Source of the DNA: Imbricaverruca yamaguchii
Lineage: Eukaryota > Arthropoda > Thecostraca > Neoverrucidae
Length of the DNA: 64,000 nt
Assembly: GCA_034440575.1 (NCBI GenBank)
Contig: JAOTOL010001635.1
Span: forward strand, 794,001-858,000
Direction: 5' to 3'
Part shown: positions 1-12,991 of the stretch, piece by piece
How the letters are laid out: each line of letters begins with the position of its first letter
Numbering within the stretch: the stretch's first letter is position 1
Notes under the pieces: model-generated
The model's input: the letters and a program-made list of their open reading frames with translations, nothing else
The model's database searches: none
Told to the model about the DNA's origin: nothing
Position numbers and translations under genes: made by a program

Positions 1-845
1 TGCCCTCTTCGGTAGTGGAGGTGTCCTTAGTGACTTCAGTGGTAGAACCCTCCTCGGTAGTACTAGAACTCATGGTGCTCTTTTCGGCAGTGGGGGTGTC
101 CTTAGTGACTTCAGAGGTAGAACCCTCCTCGGTAGTACTGGAACCCATGGTGCCCTCTTCGGTAGTGGAGGTGTCCTTAGTGACTTCAGTGGTAGAACCC
201 TGCTCGGTGGTACTGGAACCCATGGTGCCCTCTTCGGCAGTGGGGGTGTTCTTAGTTACTTCAGTGGTAGAACCCTTCTCGGTAGTATTTGATCTCATGG
301 TGCCCTCTTCGGCAGTGGGGGTGTCCTTAGTGACTTCAGTGGTAGAACCCTCCTCGGTAGTACTGGAACCCATGGTGCCCTCTTCGGCAGTGGGAGGTGT
401 CCTTAGTGACTTCAGTGGTAGAACCCTGCTCGGTGGTATTGGATCTCATGGTGCCCTCTTCGGCAGTGGGGGTGTTGTCCTTAGTGACTTCAGTGGTAGA
501 ACCCTCCCTCGGTAGTACTGGAACCCATGGTGCCCTCTTCGGCAGTTGGGATGTTGTTCTTAGTGACTTCAGTAGTAGAACCCTGCTCGGTGGTACTGGA
601 ACCCATGGTGCCCTCTTCGGCAGTGGGGGTGTTCTTAGTGACTTCAGTGGTAGAACCCTCCCCGGTAGTATTTGATCTCATGATGCCCTCTTCGGCAGTG
701 GGGATGTTGTCCTTAGTGACTTCAGTAGTAGAACCCTGCTCGGTGGTACTGGAACCCATGGTGCCCTCTTCGGCAGTGGGGGTGTCCTTAGTGACTTCAG
801 TGGTAGAACCTTCCTCGGTAGTGCTGTAACTCATGGTGCCCCCTT
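1..845. repeat. 75-bp coding minisatellite, about 11 units
   Basis: Period measured as 75 bases (gtgtcc at 21 and at 96), i.e. 25 codons, so length changes by whole units keep the minus-strand frame. Some units carry in-frame 3-base insertions (gtgttgtcc near 475, 550 and 705). Two units carry single-base insertions that do not. The array runs off the left edge of the window. Confidence 0.9.
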
Positions 846-1458
846 CGGCAGTGAGGGTGTCCAGTGGAGGTGTGTTCTCCAGCTGTCCGGTGGTTAGCTC
901 GGGCGCGCTAGTCGCGTCGTCGGTCGTGTCGCGCACGACGGTGCCAGCGGCCGTGGAACTTCCGTCGGTGGTCGGATCGGCGGTGACGTCAGTGGTGACG
1001 TCAGTGGTGGTCGCGGTCGTGACGTCATTGGTAGCCGGGCAGCTGCCGGCCGGGGCGCACGCGCCCGTCTCGGCGCACAGCTGCTGGCCGGCCGGGCAGC
1101 TGTTCCGTTTGACACGACAGCCGCCCGCCGGACGACACTGTCCGGCCGACATGCAGAACGCGTGTCCGCGCGGACACGGCTCCCCGCCGTTGGCACTCCC
1201 GTGAGGGTCACACGTTGCAGCCGAGGCGCAGTGCCCCGTTCGCATGCAGAACACTTGTCCTGGTGGACACAGCTCTCCGTCTTCGAGACTTCTATGCAGG
1301 TGGCAATCCGTCTTAGAAGCACAGCTCCCCGTCCGCATACAGAACACCTGTCCTGGCGGACACAGCTCTCCGGTTTCTGCACCAGAGCAGGAGCCAGTGC
1401 CGTCTGGGCAGGCAGTGCTGCTACAGGACAGGTGGGAGGGCTGGCATTGGTCGGTCAT
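1..1458 (-). CDS. Cysteine-module / mucin-like extracellular protein, 3'-ward exon (partial, frameshifted)
   Basis: Read leftward from 1458. The first ~120 residues hold four modules of the form C-x6-C-x5-C-x5-C, e.g. CPPGQVFCMRTGSC, then CPRGHAFC and CPAGQQLC, after a looser cysteine cluster (CQPSHLSC). A Thr/Val/Asp-rich linker follows, then 25-residue Thr/Ser/Glu repeats (TPTAEEGTMG, STTEVTKD), a likely O-glycosylation substrate. The open frame runs 1458-490. A 1-base insertion near 505-508 and another near 394-396, relative to neighbouring units, break it, so the repeats from 490 to 1 continue in other frames. The ATG at 1458 directly follows a pyrimidine-rich tract ending in tattgtcag, so I read it as an internal exon starting in phase 0, matching the phase at which the exon ending at 17882 stops. 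The family is not recognised; an extracellular or matrix role is inferred from cysteine and Thr/Ser content. Confidence 0.6.
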
Positions 1459-2585
1459 CTGACAATAGGCGAGCGGAGGTGGACAGTGGGATGTGGCCTC
1501 CGTCTCCTAGAAGGGGAACGAGCCGTGTCAGTCGGTTGGTGGCTGAGTTCGCGGCGGAATATGTGGAGTAATTCCGTGCGAGGCAGAACATTTGGAGACG
1601 CTCCCAGATCGGGGGAAAACTTGGCTGCACTCCTAACTGTGCGAATAGTAATGAATAGCTCGTGGTTCAGTTGGGCTACCACATTGACCGTTCAATGTAT
1701 GTGGTACCGCGTAAAGTAGCGCAAAGATATTTGTTGGATCGAAAGTTTGAAGGTGGACATCACCTTAAAAAGTATTCACCACAAAACCTAGTTGGCATAG
1801 CGAGCCACAACTGTATAGTGACCAAAGACCAGAAGAGCTGGGCAAATGCATCCGCATATATCGTGCAAACATTTCTCGCACCTCTCATTGAATAAGTGAC
1901 CGTTATTTACCACATGCTCCGTATTACAACTGATCGCTGTCCATTTGCAACCATCTTTGAGCAAACCGTACGCCGGGAAACGGCAGCCGACGGTAGCGGA
2001 CAGCTGAAGACGGTGTGCTATACCACGTTCCCTAATTTTAGTCTCATGTATTCTTAGCGGCAGGAGCAGAACAAAATGAAGAATACTTGAGCACTTAGAT
2101 CCCCTGCTTTCCTCGTGCATTCCAGAGGTGTCGATCCAGGGTGATGCGCAGTAGCAAAAGAAAATCCAACGACTTCGAGCAATGTTGATTTGATATGTAC
2201 CTGTATCTGTAATCGCTGAACCAGCGAATTTGCACTGCTGTTGGCTAGCCAGTTCCGTGTGGCGTCCCAATCCAGAGAAGCAGGGGGATAAGAGGTGGTA
2301 ATCAGCAAAGTTAGGAAGACTGCGTCGGTGCTATGCACCGAGTTGAGGATATGACAGTGAAGCTTACTTCTCAGGCAGCCGGGAAGAACATGAGACTCTT
2401 CTGCCAAATGTCAGACAATGAAGGGTAGTTAGCGGACTGGCGTAGATGTGCATTACCGGTAGATGGCCTCCCAGAGTGACTTTCCGACCATCTCTGCCAA
2501 TACTTTACGGAACTATTCACACCCGGATAGTTCGCTCACAGGCCCACATTTGGCGCCGGTAGCTGAGGTAGCAGCGAGGTGTTGT
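1459..2585. other. No recognisable gene
   Basis: Probable intron or intergenic DNA upstream (minus sense) of the cysteine/mucin exon. Only short open frames without recognisable similarity; a pyrimidine-rich acceptor tract lies next to 1458. Confidence 0.5.
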
Positions 2586-2660
2586 GAGCATTGTGATAGT
2601 GTCCAGCGCATTGTGGTAGTGTACAGCACATTGTGATAGTATACAGCACATTGAAGCTCT
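2586..2660. repeat. Short ~24-bp tandem repeat, 3 units
   Basis: Three consecutive copies of a unit reading roughly agcacattgtgatagtgtac, diverged at a few positions. Confidence 0.7.
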
Positions 2661-4800
2661 ACTACTATCACGACGCCTAATCTCTCTGAAACAACCGCTG
2701 GAATACTCGGGTCACAACAGCATGCGATCGTTAACTTCAGGTTCTGCACCAGACGCTAGCTTCGAGATGGGTGCGGAAATTTGGGTTCGATGTCGTAGAT
2801 ATTTTGCTATCATTCTCCTAGGCCATGGCTTCCAAGTGTTTGCCGCCGTTGCGTCACCTAGCGTCGCGTACATGAAGTAATCGACAAAAAAGCATTCTTT
2901 TCCGTTGATTTATTGGATTGAAACACATATTCCGTGCATCCATTCTGTTAATTAGCTGCCACGATCGTCTGGGCATCATTTTCAGTGTCATGTAATGGCA
3001 TTGATGAGATACATTCGGTACAGGCGGGATCACCTGCAACCTTTGCTATATATTCAATGCCAACATATTCTAGGACAAAGCCCGTTCACAAAACAGCACC
3101 GTTCTTTTCATCAGCCAAGCTTGGTATGGAAATCATTGAAAGAGAAGAGTGCAGAAGCATCCCGTCTTCCCGTCAAGCCGTGCAAAATGAAATTGCATTT
3201 CGCATGATCCAACCTTCTGATTAGCTATTGAGACTTGGAGATGTCCAGTTCTTAACTCAAAGTGTACAGTTTTAATTAAATAATCATCGAATTATTTGAG
3301 CTGCTGTTGTTACGTGGATGATGACGTCAATGCCAATTCATATATGCTGCTTCCCCTCATTTATCATCGATGCAACAGTGAATGGTGAAATGCACGCGTG
3401 GAAAATGATCACACGTAAAGATTTTAAATAACCGGTTTGTTATATAAAATGTTTCGTTAGAGGTCCATTTATTTTCGACTCCATAATCGAATCTTGAATT
3501 CCGATTAATCACGACGTTCATTCGTTGCTTTTTGCGGTGTACATATCAGCAAACTATGAAGCTATCTAAAAAATGTCCTGTCAGAAGAGACCTGCTACAG
3601 TTAATTTTGATCCAGGTCCCGCGAGGTTATGTCAAATAAAAGCAAAGTCCTTTCTGACATGCTAACTACCGAGCCGTGCTCATACCCATGGCCGCAGTCT
3701 TACGATCAAGTTTTATTTCCTATTGTTTATGTACTACAGGGGAGGAGCTGGAATGACTGGAATATAGCCCCACTGGATTCAGTTATGGCAGCCGCACCAG
3801 CTAAATCTTGTTAGATAATTGGGTCAAACCAGGGATAAGTGCTGATTGTGACTTCATCGGCCTACTTTTGTTTACTGTGGTCGGCCTTGGTGTCTGTCTT
3901 ACCGACCGCATCTACGAAACATCGCTGATTCGCATCTATTCTGAAAACATCATCTACTGAGCCTGTCTAGCACACTAAAATTTGTACAAGCGTACTTCTT
4001 TTGGTTTCTGATACACTGAGAATAGGTAAGCTGAATTTGCAGTCGCAGGTCATGTATCGCCGGTGTTAGCAGACCGGTATCAATATTCGCACTATGGAAA
4101 TACAGTGTGGAGAATATAATTAACCCGCCCCATCTCAAGGGTGCCTTCTCCATCCCCCCCCCACACACCGAAAAGTTTTGTTCCGCAACGGGGAGAACAC
4201 CGGCACACTGCGCCGATAAAATTCCCTGTCCTTTCTTCATCTGTTTCGTCATCATTTTTTCGCTTCTGATGTGGAGACCTTACATGACCACCTCGGATGG
4301 GCATGCAAAGTCATTGACATAACTCAAGTAAAAAGGGTCACATCCAAAAATGTCTCAGTATCTATAACTCATCTATATAAAAATATGTTTATATCGAACT
4401 TGGTGCGTGAGTACCATAAGGCATTGCCTACAAAATATGTAACTCTGATTTCTGTTTCATGTCAGGACTTGTTCATGAATTAAGGTCATGACCAATTTTG
4501 GAACGAATTTCCTGTTTGTAATATGAATGTTCTTTTCACCGGATTATTTTCCTTGTCATGCATGCAGACATATGCATGTGTAATGATGAGCCAACGCGAC
4601 TATTTTTGCAACATTCGTCGTGTAATTAGCTCCCATTTGGCGTGTATTTTAATGATGTGCTCTGTGTTTCACCAGAAATAAACATACGAAATATTCTGGA
4701 AATAAATTTTCTCAGAAACCGTCATTTTCAGCCTCAAAACCATTTTTAAATAACCAATAAGGCCATTTTTGGGCAGTCACCGCGAGGCGGGTGCCGGGTA
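2661..4800. other. No recognisable gene
   Basis: AT-rich spacer with short open frames only (up to ~100 codons) and no recognisable protein motif, RNA gene or repeat family. Confidence 0.5.
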
Positions 4801-4804
4801 ATTG

Positions 4805-4809
4805 CAAGG

Positions 4810-4851
<42 letters not shown>

Positions 4852-5135
4852 GTGTTTGCGGTGACTACCGAGGACTATGGCCTGGCCGTCACTAACGAGG
4901 ACACCCATTAGTTTTCACTAGAGAAGCATCAATTTTTTATCTGTCATAGAGCAGGATCTGCCGAGTAAGATAGAGGGTAGATTTGGGAGAAAACTTCCAA
5001 TCGTCGGTTTCCAATGTGATTTGGAATACCGAGGACATCGGCAAAACCGAGGACATTGTGTGTATCGTCTCATGTTCACCATGCATGTTTATCGTCAATA
5101 CCGAGGACCATCGCCTGGCGGTCAGTAACGAGAAC
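4805..5135. repeat. (CA)n tract joined to a dispersed 'accgaggac' repeat
   Basis: A (CA)19 tract at 4811-4848 is followed by DNA in which the words accgaggac and taacgag recur (4867, 4892, 5027, 5047, 5099, 5128). The same association of a CA tract with accgaggac/gtcctcggt words recurs at 16205-16424, so this is a repeat family rather than a chance microsatellite. I do not recognise the family. Confidence 0.6.
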
Positions 5136-5233
5136 TCCCTCTGACATCCAAGAGCAGTGTGTATGTGGTATGTGATAATTGATGCGTCTTCGCGGTTTTA
5201 GGTGGCGGTGATAATCGCCTGTGTGAGGCCTAA

Positions 5234-6020
5234 TTAACCCGCGCCGTCTTTACGGTCAGATCCTCACACCCCGTCTCGGGGGGATAGTAACCCCCTATAC
5301 AATCTAAGCTAGGCGTCACACGAAAACTAAAGAGGTGTCATTGGAAAGCGCTCGACGAATAGAGTCCGGATCCACCCCACAAAACAATTCCCCCCTAAAA
5401 GTGACGTAACTAGGGGGGAAAGATATTCACGACTTTTCACGACATACATGTTTTTGGCTGTGTATATTCGAGAAAAAAATATTTTTTGGAATCAGAAAAG
5501 GACAGCGAAACTTACCAGCGCCATAACAATTCCCCCCCTCCCCAATTGTTTTCAAGTTTTCTTTAATTTTCCTTTTATAGCGGGTAGAGCAGACCGAGAA
5601 ACGTTGTTGGAAGTCAACTTGCTTCAATAAAAGATGCTTACTTTAGCCAGAATATTATATTTGAAGTGCAAGAGGAAAATATGGAAAATGTATGTGTAGT
5701 CAAAAACGGAAAATGAAAAATTCCTCCCGTACGTTTTGTTGCACCCATAAAAATAGGAAACTGTCGAAAGTTTTAACAAAATATCTGTATCCGTTAAAGC
5801 GTGACGACTGATTGAACTTTTTAGGTGACCTCACTTGACCCTGACTAACTCGTTGACCCTAGATGACCTGACTTACAAATTTCTACATTACATGCCAAAT
5901 TGATGTGGTAAAAGGTATCCAAAATTTTGGCGCGCTGCCACGCGCCGTTCGTTAAATATCTGCGAAAAACCTGCGGTGGAGGCCGTTGAAGATCCCCCAC
6001 CCAGAGACAGGACGGGTTAA
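5234..6020 (+). mobile_element. Non-autonomous TTAA-flanked DNA transposon (piggyBac-like), copy 1
   Basis: Begins TTAACCCGCGCCGTC and ends GACGGGTTAA, with TTAA at both outer ends and a GTCTCGGGGGG / GAGAC subterminal block. Internal blocks shared with the other four copies: a ggtgtcat-ggaaagcgctcgacga segment, an agcagaccgagaaacgttgt segment, and a gttaaagcgtgacgactg segment followed by several TGACCT words. No transposase is encoded. TTAA duplication is the mark of piggyBac; other TTAA-targeting superfamilies such as Kolobok cannot be excluded. Confidence 0.75.
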
Positions 6021-6417
6021 CCTAGTGCCACTGATGGAGGCTTCCTTAGCGTAGGACCACTATCATCGAAAAACATACATTTGAACATCTGAAAAGCATT
6101 TGAGACAAAAAGTTGTGGGAGACAAATGATTGCGAGGCACAGTATCCTACTGAATAGTCGTTGTGTTCAGTTCGCGTTTGGGCGAAAATTGTCAAGTTTC
6201 TAGTCTTCTATTGTGGAATTTGTGGGGTGATATCCCCCGCAGTTGCCATAATATTTATACCAAGGTAGAGGAGCTAAGGCCTACGATATCGTTAATATTA
6301 TGCTAAGATCATAACTGCATTTTCTAATTGAGAATAGCCTGAAAATACCGATGGACCCACCCACCCACATGCTTCTCTTCTCGGCCCTTAAATCTGTACT
6401 TGCTTGTGTCATTTTCC

Positions 6418-6518
6418 GAGAGAACTTCATTCACAATGGCGTAGCTATTGTGAATGAAGTTCTCTTGATTCAGAACTTCATTCACAATGGCTACGCCATT
6501 GTGAATGAAGTTCTCTCA
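6418..6518. repeat. Two adjacent near-perfect palindromes (double cruciform)
   Basis: 6418-6467 and 6471-6518 are each an inverted repeat built from GAACTTCATTCACAATGGC and its complement, with almost no loop. The two units are separated by about 4 bases. Because each unit is close to its own complement, the whole segment is also internally inverted. Confidence 0.9.
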
Positions 6519-7771
6519 ATGCTCATAAGCATCACATCACAGCATCACAATGCTCCATCTGCCATTACTTGATGGGGTCTGGTCAATTTCGGGAAAATGC
6601 GGTATTTGATAAAAACCTGACAGTGGAAACCTGATGCCAACATTTGGGTGGGTCCAGTTCACTGGAGGATACAGCTAACCAACTGACGGGCCAAACCGCC
6701 CCATTTTCATTGCAACCTACAACCAAAATCATGGATGGAGAAGTTAGAAGAAAAACAACTTGTAGTGTGGTCCAACACATGGATGCAGTGTGGTTCCCAA
6801 TTTGGTTGATAAAACCCTCCTCATATGGCTCCACGTTGAGAGAACAAAGTGTTGGTGGGGCGAAGGTAAATGTAGTCGGACTGAGACTACACCATAGATG
6901 TAGGAAACTCAGTCTTCGCATATGGCCTCATTTTTTCTCGGATTTATTGCACTTCACATTGAACTTGGGAATTAACGACATGAGAATCTACAGAAATCAT
7001 TAGAAATGATGAATACTTGACGGCAGTAGCAATGACTGAGCATTGCACAACTTTAGGTCCCGTCCTTTGTGCACAAGGGTGTACCCCTAACAGTCAAACA
7101 AAAATCCTTCTGGATGCATCTTGCTTCAATTGCCCTTGATAACGTAAGCATGCATACAAAATTGCACGTCGATCCAACAAAATGTAGAAGTGACGACAAA
7201 GGTAGTCTATTTGCTGTCGTAGCCTACGGGTTCTAAATAAAAGGCTCGTGGTCCCGTAGGCTCGTATCAAGGAAAATAGTAGCCTCTAAGAAGCCTCTAG
7301 GAAAATAGTATGGTTTAAATGGGTAAAGGGACCTTCGCTAAATGCATGAGTGATTTTATTTCGTTTGTGGGAGTACCCCTATATCATTGTGTTACACAAA
7401 CTGATGTGGGATAATACATTTTTTCCCAAATATTTCATTTTTGTTGGAAAACCAGCTCCAAACGTTCAAGATAGCAATCAACGTATCAACAGCTGGAATA
7501 CATTGTGTAGTGTTATATATAAAAAATCGAAAAGGCTTCACTGGTTGGGTCAATCCTGGCTTCTTCTGTTTCTCCAGGTCATGATGTTCGCGGTATTCAA
7601 TAACATCCGGTAGATTTCGCAAGTTAGAACCAAAAAATGTTCCTCAAACTGAGCCCATTTAATTTGAAAGACCATTCATTATTCACGTACTTCCCATGAC
7701 ACTCCGAAATATATTTCACAAAGCCTTAGCCACTATTATAGAAACTATTTAGTACGCAACTCTATATATTC
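6519..7771. other. No recognisable gene
   Basis: Short open frames only (up to ~120 codons at 6583-7003) with no recognisable similarity; no RNA gene seen. Confidence 0.5.
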
Positions 7772-8480
7772 TTAACCCGCGCCGTCTCTGCGGTCAGATC
7801 CTCACACCACGTCTCGGGGGGCGGGGCGGATAGTAACCCCCTCTAAAATCAAAACTAAACGGCGCACGAAAACGAAAGAGGTGTCATCGGAAAGCGCTCG
7901 ACGAGTAGGGTCCAGATCCACCCCTGAAAAGAATTTTCCCCAAAGGTGACGTCACCAACGGGGCTAGATTTTCATGACTATTACGACTTACATTATGTTT
8001 TTGCTCTGGGAGTTCATTTTGGTGGATACATAAAAACACAAAATTTATTTAGAATGAGAAAAGGACAGCGAAATCGACCTGGGCAATGCATTTTTCCTGG
8101 TCCCCCAAAATAAAGTACATTTTTTGAAATGTCAATAGTTTTCAGTTTTCACGTTTTCTTTAATTTTCCTTTTCCAATGGGTAGAGCAGACCGAGAAACG
8201 TTGTTGAAAGTCAACTTGCCCTAATCAAAATGCATACTTTAGCCATAATTTTATATTTGAACTGCAATTGGCAAATATGCAAAATGTATATGTAGTAAAA
8301 AACAAACAAAAAAGATACGTTTTGTTGCATCCCTAGAGATAAGCAAACTCTGAAAGTTTCATTAAAATACCTGTATTCGTTAAAGCGTGACGGCTGGTTG
8401 AACTTTTTGGAGGTGACCTCACTTGACGTCGACTAACTCGTTGACCCTAGACGACCTGACTTCAAAATGACCTGACTAGT
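7772..8480 (+). mobile_element. TTAA-flanked transposon (piggyBac-like), copy 2, 3'-truncated
   Basis: Starts TTAACCCGCGCCGTC and follows the other copies through the gcgctcgacgagtag, agcagaccgagaaacgttgt and gttaaagcgtgacggctgg blocks. It then loses similarity near 8480 and lacks the right terminal inverted repeat and TTAA. Confidence 0.7.
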
Positions 8481-11400
8481 ATTTCATTGGGCACACATAC
8501 CGAAGAAGCATTTTGTAGGTATCTAACCCTCCTTTATCCATCTCAATCTAGACCATAACTAGCAGGTCAAAGATTAATGTTCCTAGAATGCATTTGCTCG
8601 ATCACGAATAGTTGCGTATGGTTGGCAGAATCGTTGGTGGCGTGTCGTTGGTGGTGGTAGTTGCATATTCGTTGGTAGAACTGACGACAAAAGCAGTCAA
8701 TCCCACATTGTTGCAGTCATGTAATGTACTTTCTTCTTTTCTCCTCTGCACGATCTTTTCGTTACGGCTTCTGATTCTACTGACTCGAATGGCACTCATG
8801 GTCATTTCTAAATTCAAACGCCAATCGTAAGCATTGTTCCGTTTATGCTGTCGCTAGCATAATTCATTTTTGATCTCTACGCACACTGCAAATGAAAAAT
8901 CATCTTCGAGAAGGGTATTGTTAAGTCACCATAATATAGGTCTCATCGCATATGCGGACAGTATGATTTTTGTATGCATAGGCTGTGGTCCGTACACTGT
9001 AACCTATGTAGATATTCAATCTCACAACTATTGCATTTAGGTGCTGAAGCATATAATTGCCGCCCAAATTCGAATATCACAAGGTGCATCACATTTTAAG
9101 TAAACTGATAGTCGTGGATGTTTGCCATGAAAAACATCCCAGAATTGCCAGGCATATCTGGCGGCGACGGAACTCCGTTCAATTAATTCAGCAATCAAGA
9201 AGTGGTTACGTGTTCAGCAATATTTTTGTGTTCCATCATGCATAGTGATGCATACCGATGCATGCATCCTGATCCATGTGTACTGAAAGCCAGGTATTTG
9301 TGTTCGCTTGCATGCTTAGGGGGACGTTTTGTCAGGATACTCTGAATTTTAATTATTTTTAGTTTATGCTGACAAAATGGCCAGCCGAAATTAAACCTGG
9401 TGTGTTTTGATGGGACATGTTCAGATCCGAGTGTAAACCGAAATTAGTGCATGATAGCCGAAGCCATGCATACACCAACATGACTACTTAAAAGATTCCT
9501 GATCGGATCCCGTTCTTCAGATATGGTCTTTTATTCACTGCATACATATACATACTATTCACTGACAACAACCTACATACATTTCCGTTTTTCGTCTGGA
9601 AGCTGACATTATTAAAGCGTGTGGTATTATCCCGACGTACATAGGCGAATATTTTCTTTCATGCAATTAACGGGTCAGTTCTGGCCCTGCTTAGTAAGAC
9701 AGGTGTGCATGACATTTTACTGAAACAATATATATAGATATAACTACTTATTGACTTTTAGCACACTTCATTTTCATCGCCAGAATACGGAAAGGCGGCG
9801 GATTAATGCCTCCTTTGTGGATGGGGGATGATGGGGAAGCATCATCTGGAATCGTTCAGCACTCACCACACTTTTTGTTCGCTTAACTTTAGCCTTCGCA
9901 CGTTCAGGAGCGTATCACATTGCCACCCATTTTCGCGACCGCGGAACAAACGTCATTGGTTAGCATGTGGCCTCTTAGTGTAACTCGCGGGGAGGGGTCT
10001 TATTTTTGCGATGCTCGTACTCTCGACTAGAGTTTCCACTTTCTGGCACAGTGGCAGGACACGGCAACCCGTAATCCTGGGAACATGAGCCTTTTGCTGT
10101 ACAATGCCAGGATTTTCCGTGCCACTGCCGTGCCAGTGTCGGTACCCCTAGTAATAAAATTAAAGCATATATCTAAAATTGTCTTGATGTTGAACTGAAT
10201 TGTCCAAGATTACCAGGAAACAGGGCTTAACCAATGATGTGTGGAATAACTTTGAAACGTAGAGACTGAGCTGCTGTCAGTGTGTGAAATGTTTTGCATC
10301 TCTGGTATTGCTTACTTTCGTCATTAATCATGATTTCCCTCGTTGTTTAGATGGTCCCTATTTATCCCCATGCTTTTCTATGTGCCATCATCCAGCTTGC
10401 TGTGCCATGTGTCGTGCGGTGCCAGAACCTTCTGTGCCCGTGCTACGTCTCATGCCAGTGTTTGGAAGAAAAAGTGAACAACTCTATTCTCGACTCTTAT
10501 CGGGTCATCCATCAGTGGCCTAATCGGGGAGTGACCTCTAACCTAGAACACTATTGAGGGATATAATCCCTCCGTACCCATATTCAAGTTTTAACAAATA
10601 ATTAGCGACAACATTGCGTGCAAAATACCAAAGGCAAATTACCGTTTGACCCGATGACATCACATGGGTTTCTTTTTTGCTTCTCAGCTTTACCTTAGTC
10701 ATTTCTCTCTTCACTACAGGTTAACTTTTGGCTGTATCTTAAACGGTTTGTGAGATATACTTAATGCACATTTAAAAACTGCACTAGATGACGTCACCTG
10801 ATTTTGGTGTACCCCAACTTCGTTAAGTTAGTAGACTGCACCTCAACATTTGACATGCACGTTCATCAATTGTCGGTTTATATGATAAATTACCGAAGTG
10901 ATTCTTTAGACGGATTATGAGTTATTTCAGAAAACCTTAGAGGGTCTAAGTAATCCCTCCACTGCCAGGTCCAAGCTAATGTAAGATATTCATTTGTTAC
11001 CCGAAGTATACAAATGGGTATTAATCGCGACAGCTGATCACATGCACCACGCTAGCTTTTCTTTCGCTTCGCTAACATTCCTCGTTTGTAAATACTTGGA
11101 GAAGTAAACCACATCTGTCAAATTTCTGGACAAGGTGACAAAATGCAAGGCAATGCAATGCACTGCAAATGTAACGCAAACTCCATCAGTAAACTTTCCG
11201 TCTCCTTTTATGTCAGGCTACTGACTTGAAATTTAGCCCTTCACTTTATTCGGCGACTACTCCGATGGACCATAGCAATGGATGCAACGGATGTCTCTCA
11301 CCAAAGAAGTTAAAATCTCCCCATGCCATTGCATGTTGACGACGGATACTGGATGCGGGTAGCGACGAACACAGCCCAAAGCGGTGGTCTATGCCCTGTT

Positions 11401-12110
11401 GTGTTCAGCTCCATTTATAAAGAACTGAATTAACCGAATCGGCCGTCGAATTGGCCGCTGAATGCCACGTTGCATTTGACAGGTGAATCAGCATCTTAAG
11501 GCTGGTTTGCTGACAAACACGAGGAGCAGTGCTTATGAATTCATCCAAGCCACGGCTATTATGTACGAAATGTGAATACAATATTTTGGCAGTGTCAGGG
11601 GTACTCCCGCGGTGTCCCCCTTCCTCCGGTTCATGCATCCCTGACGACAGTACTGACATGCACTCGCCCGGCCAGGTCCATTACGAGGTGCGTGACCTCA
11701 GCATCTGACAAGGAATCATGATTCATACATTTGAAAGTGCCAGTCGCATTCATCATGTCGGCCGAAGGAATGGTAGAGAAGTCATCACCACTGCGTTACG
11801 CTTCATAAGTATACTTGTTAGTTGTTCGCGTTATTTCGCCTACGTTAGCAAATGCCGTGGTATGCTCAATAGTGACCACGCCGCAAGAAATCTGAAGTTC
11901 CTTGTCCGCTACAGCATCCCCACACCTCATGATGCGTCCTGACACATCAGTCAATGTAAATTATGAGGTTAAAGTTGATGGAACTGAATGAACATATGTG
12001 CCTGCCCCTCCCACTTCATCAAAATTAAAGACGAGGTGACAAAAAATGGCCCTGACAATGAATACTTTCGCTCAGTTTTTGGAAATTCACACTAATCTCC
12101 ATAAAAATGG
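8481..12110. other. No recognisable gene
   Basis: Long spacer with only short open frames. The one structured feature is an imperfect inverted repeat: arm 10043-10080 (ctggcacagtggcagg...) against arm 10105-10136 (...ccactgccgtgccag). No RNA gene seen. Confidence 0.5.
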
Positions 12111-12116
12111 TGTTGT

Positions 12117-12300
12117 TGAGGGACACGGGAGACTCTTAAACCGACACGGAACTACTCTCTCCGATACAAGAGGTAACTGACACAGAAGGCTCCTCACAGA
12201 CACAAGGACTACCATGACCGATACAGAAGGCCTCTGACGGACATAGGAGGCCCCCTGATCGGCATAGGAAGCCATCTGACAAAGGAGGCTCTCGCGGGAA
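12117..12300. repeat. Degenerate ~25-30 bp minisatellite
   Basis: Recurring variants of 'ctgaccgatacagaaggc' and 'ctcctcacagacacaagg' in irregular tandem; strongly diverged. Confidence 0.5.
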
Positions 12301-12574
12301 AATGAGGACAGACTGAATCAGTGAGGCCACTGGGGCGTCCCTCACTGATATAGGAGATGCCTGGTGATTTAGAGATTGCATCTACCATTCTAGATAAAAC
12401 GTTATCAATAAAGATCAGTGTACGCAAACTATTTCTTGAGCTGCACCTTTTTGGTCTACCTAATTACTTGGCTCTGATCATTTTGGAATAGAGAACCGAT
12501 TGTTTCGTTCTCATGGGATGCAAAGACCTAAATTTAGATATTATAAGTGTTGCTATAGGCTTACGCCGGAGTTT

Positions 12575-12700
12575 ACTATACTGAACTCATGCAGTGCGAA
12601 GCACACGAAGTCCGAATGCCCCGAAACTCTCAGTCACGTACTGATTGCCTGCAGCCGACTTAACCATGAGCGAAGGCGTCATTTTGGACATACCTCTCTC
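12575..12700 (+). pseudogene. Possible retroelement C-terminal fragment
   Basis: A plus-strand frame contains ECPETLSHVLIACSRLNHER, resembling the Cys-His end of non-LTR retroelement RNase H regions (C-P-x-ETxxHVLxxC-x-L-x-x-x-R). Only this short piece matches and the surroundings give no reverse transcriptase. Weak. Confidence 0.25.
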
Positions 12701-12927
12701 TCTCTCTCACATAGAGAAGTCATCAATTGTTCAATCGGGAGGGCTTTTCCGCTTCCTATCAGAAATCAAGTTTTCTTTGATTTACACTGTGATATATTCA
12801 TTAACTCGATTTTATACCGGACGAAATGAGAATCGTAGCATGGTAAGGTATCACTTGTACTTAACCCCGTGATATTCAATTCTGGCTGACTTTTGCTAGC
12901 ATTTTACTATTTGACTGCCGATGATAT

Positions 12928-12991
12928 GGGCGCTGAATGACCGATCCAGTCGATGAGCCCTAAACTCCAATAACCAGCCAACCAGCCAACC
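12928..12991 (+). mobile_element. Ultra-short hairpin retroposon, old copy
   Basis: Starts gggcgctgaatgacc, has gtcgatgagccctaaact, and ends in a (CCAG/CCAA)n-type tail. Same plan as the copies at 23.5, 48.2 and 59.8 kb, but no target-site duplication is recognisable. Confidence 0.5.

Noticed and set aside
1..1204. Plus-strand frames over the mucin repeats
   Set aside because: Shadows of the minus-strand cysteine/mucin exon, which has the cysteine modules.
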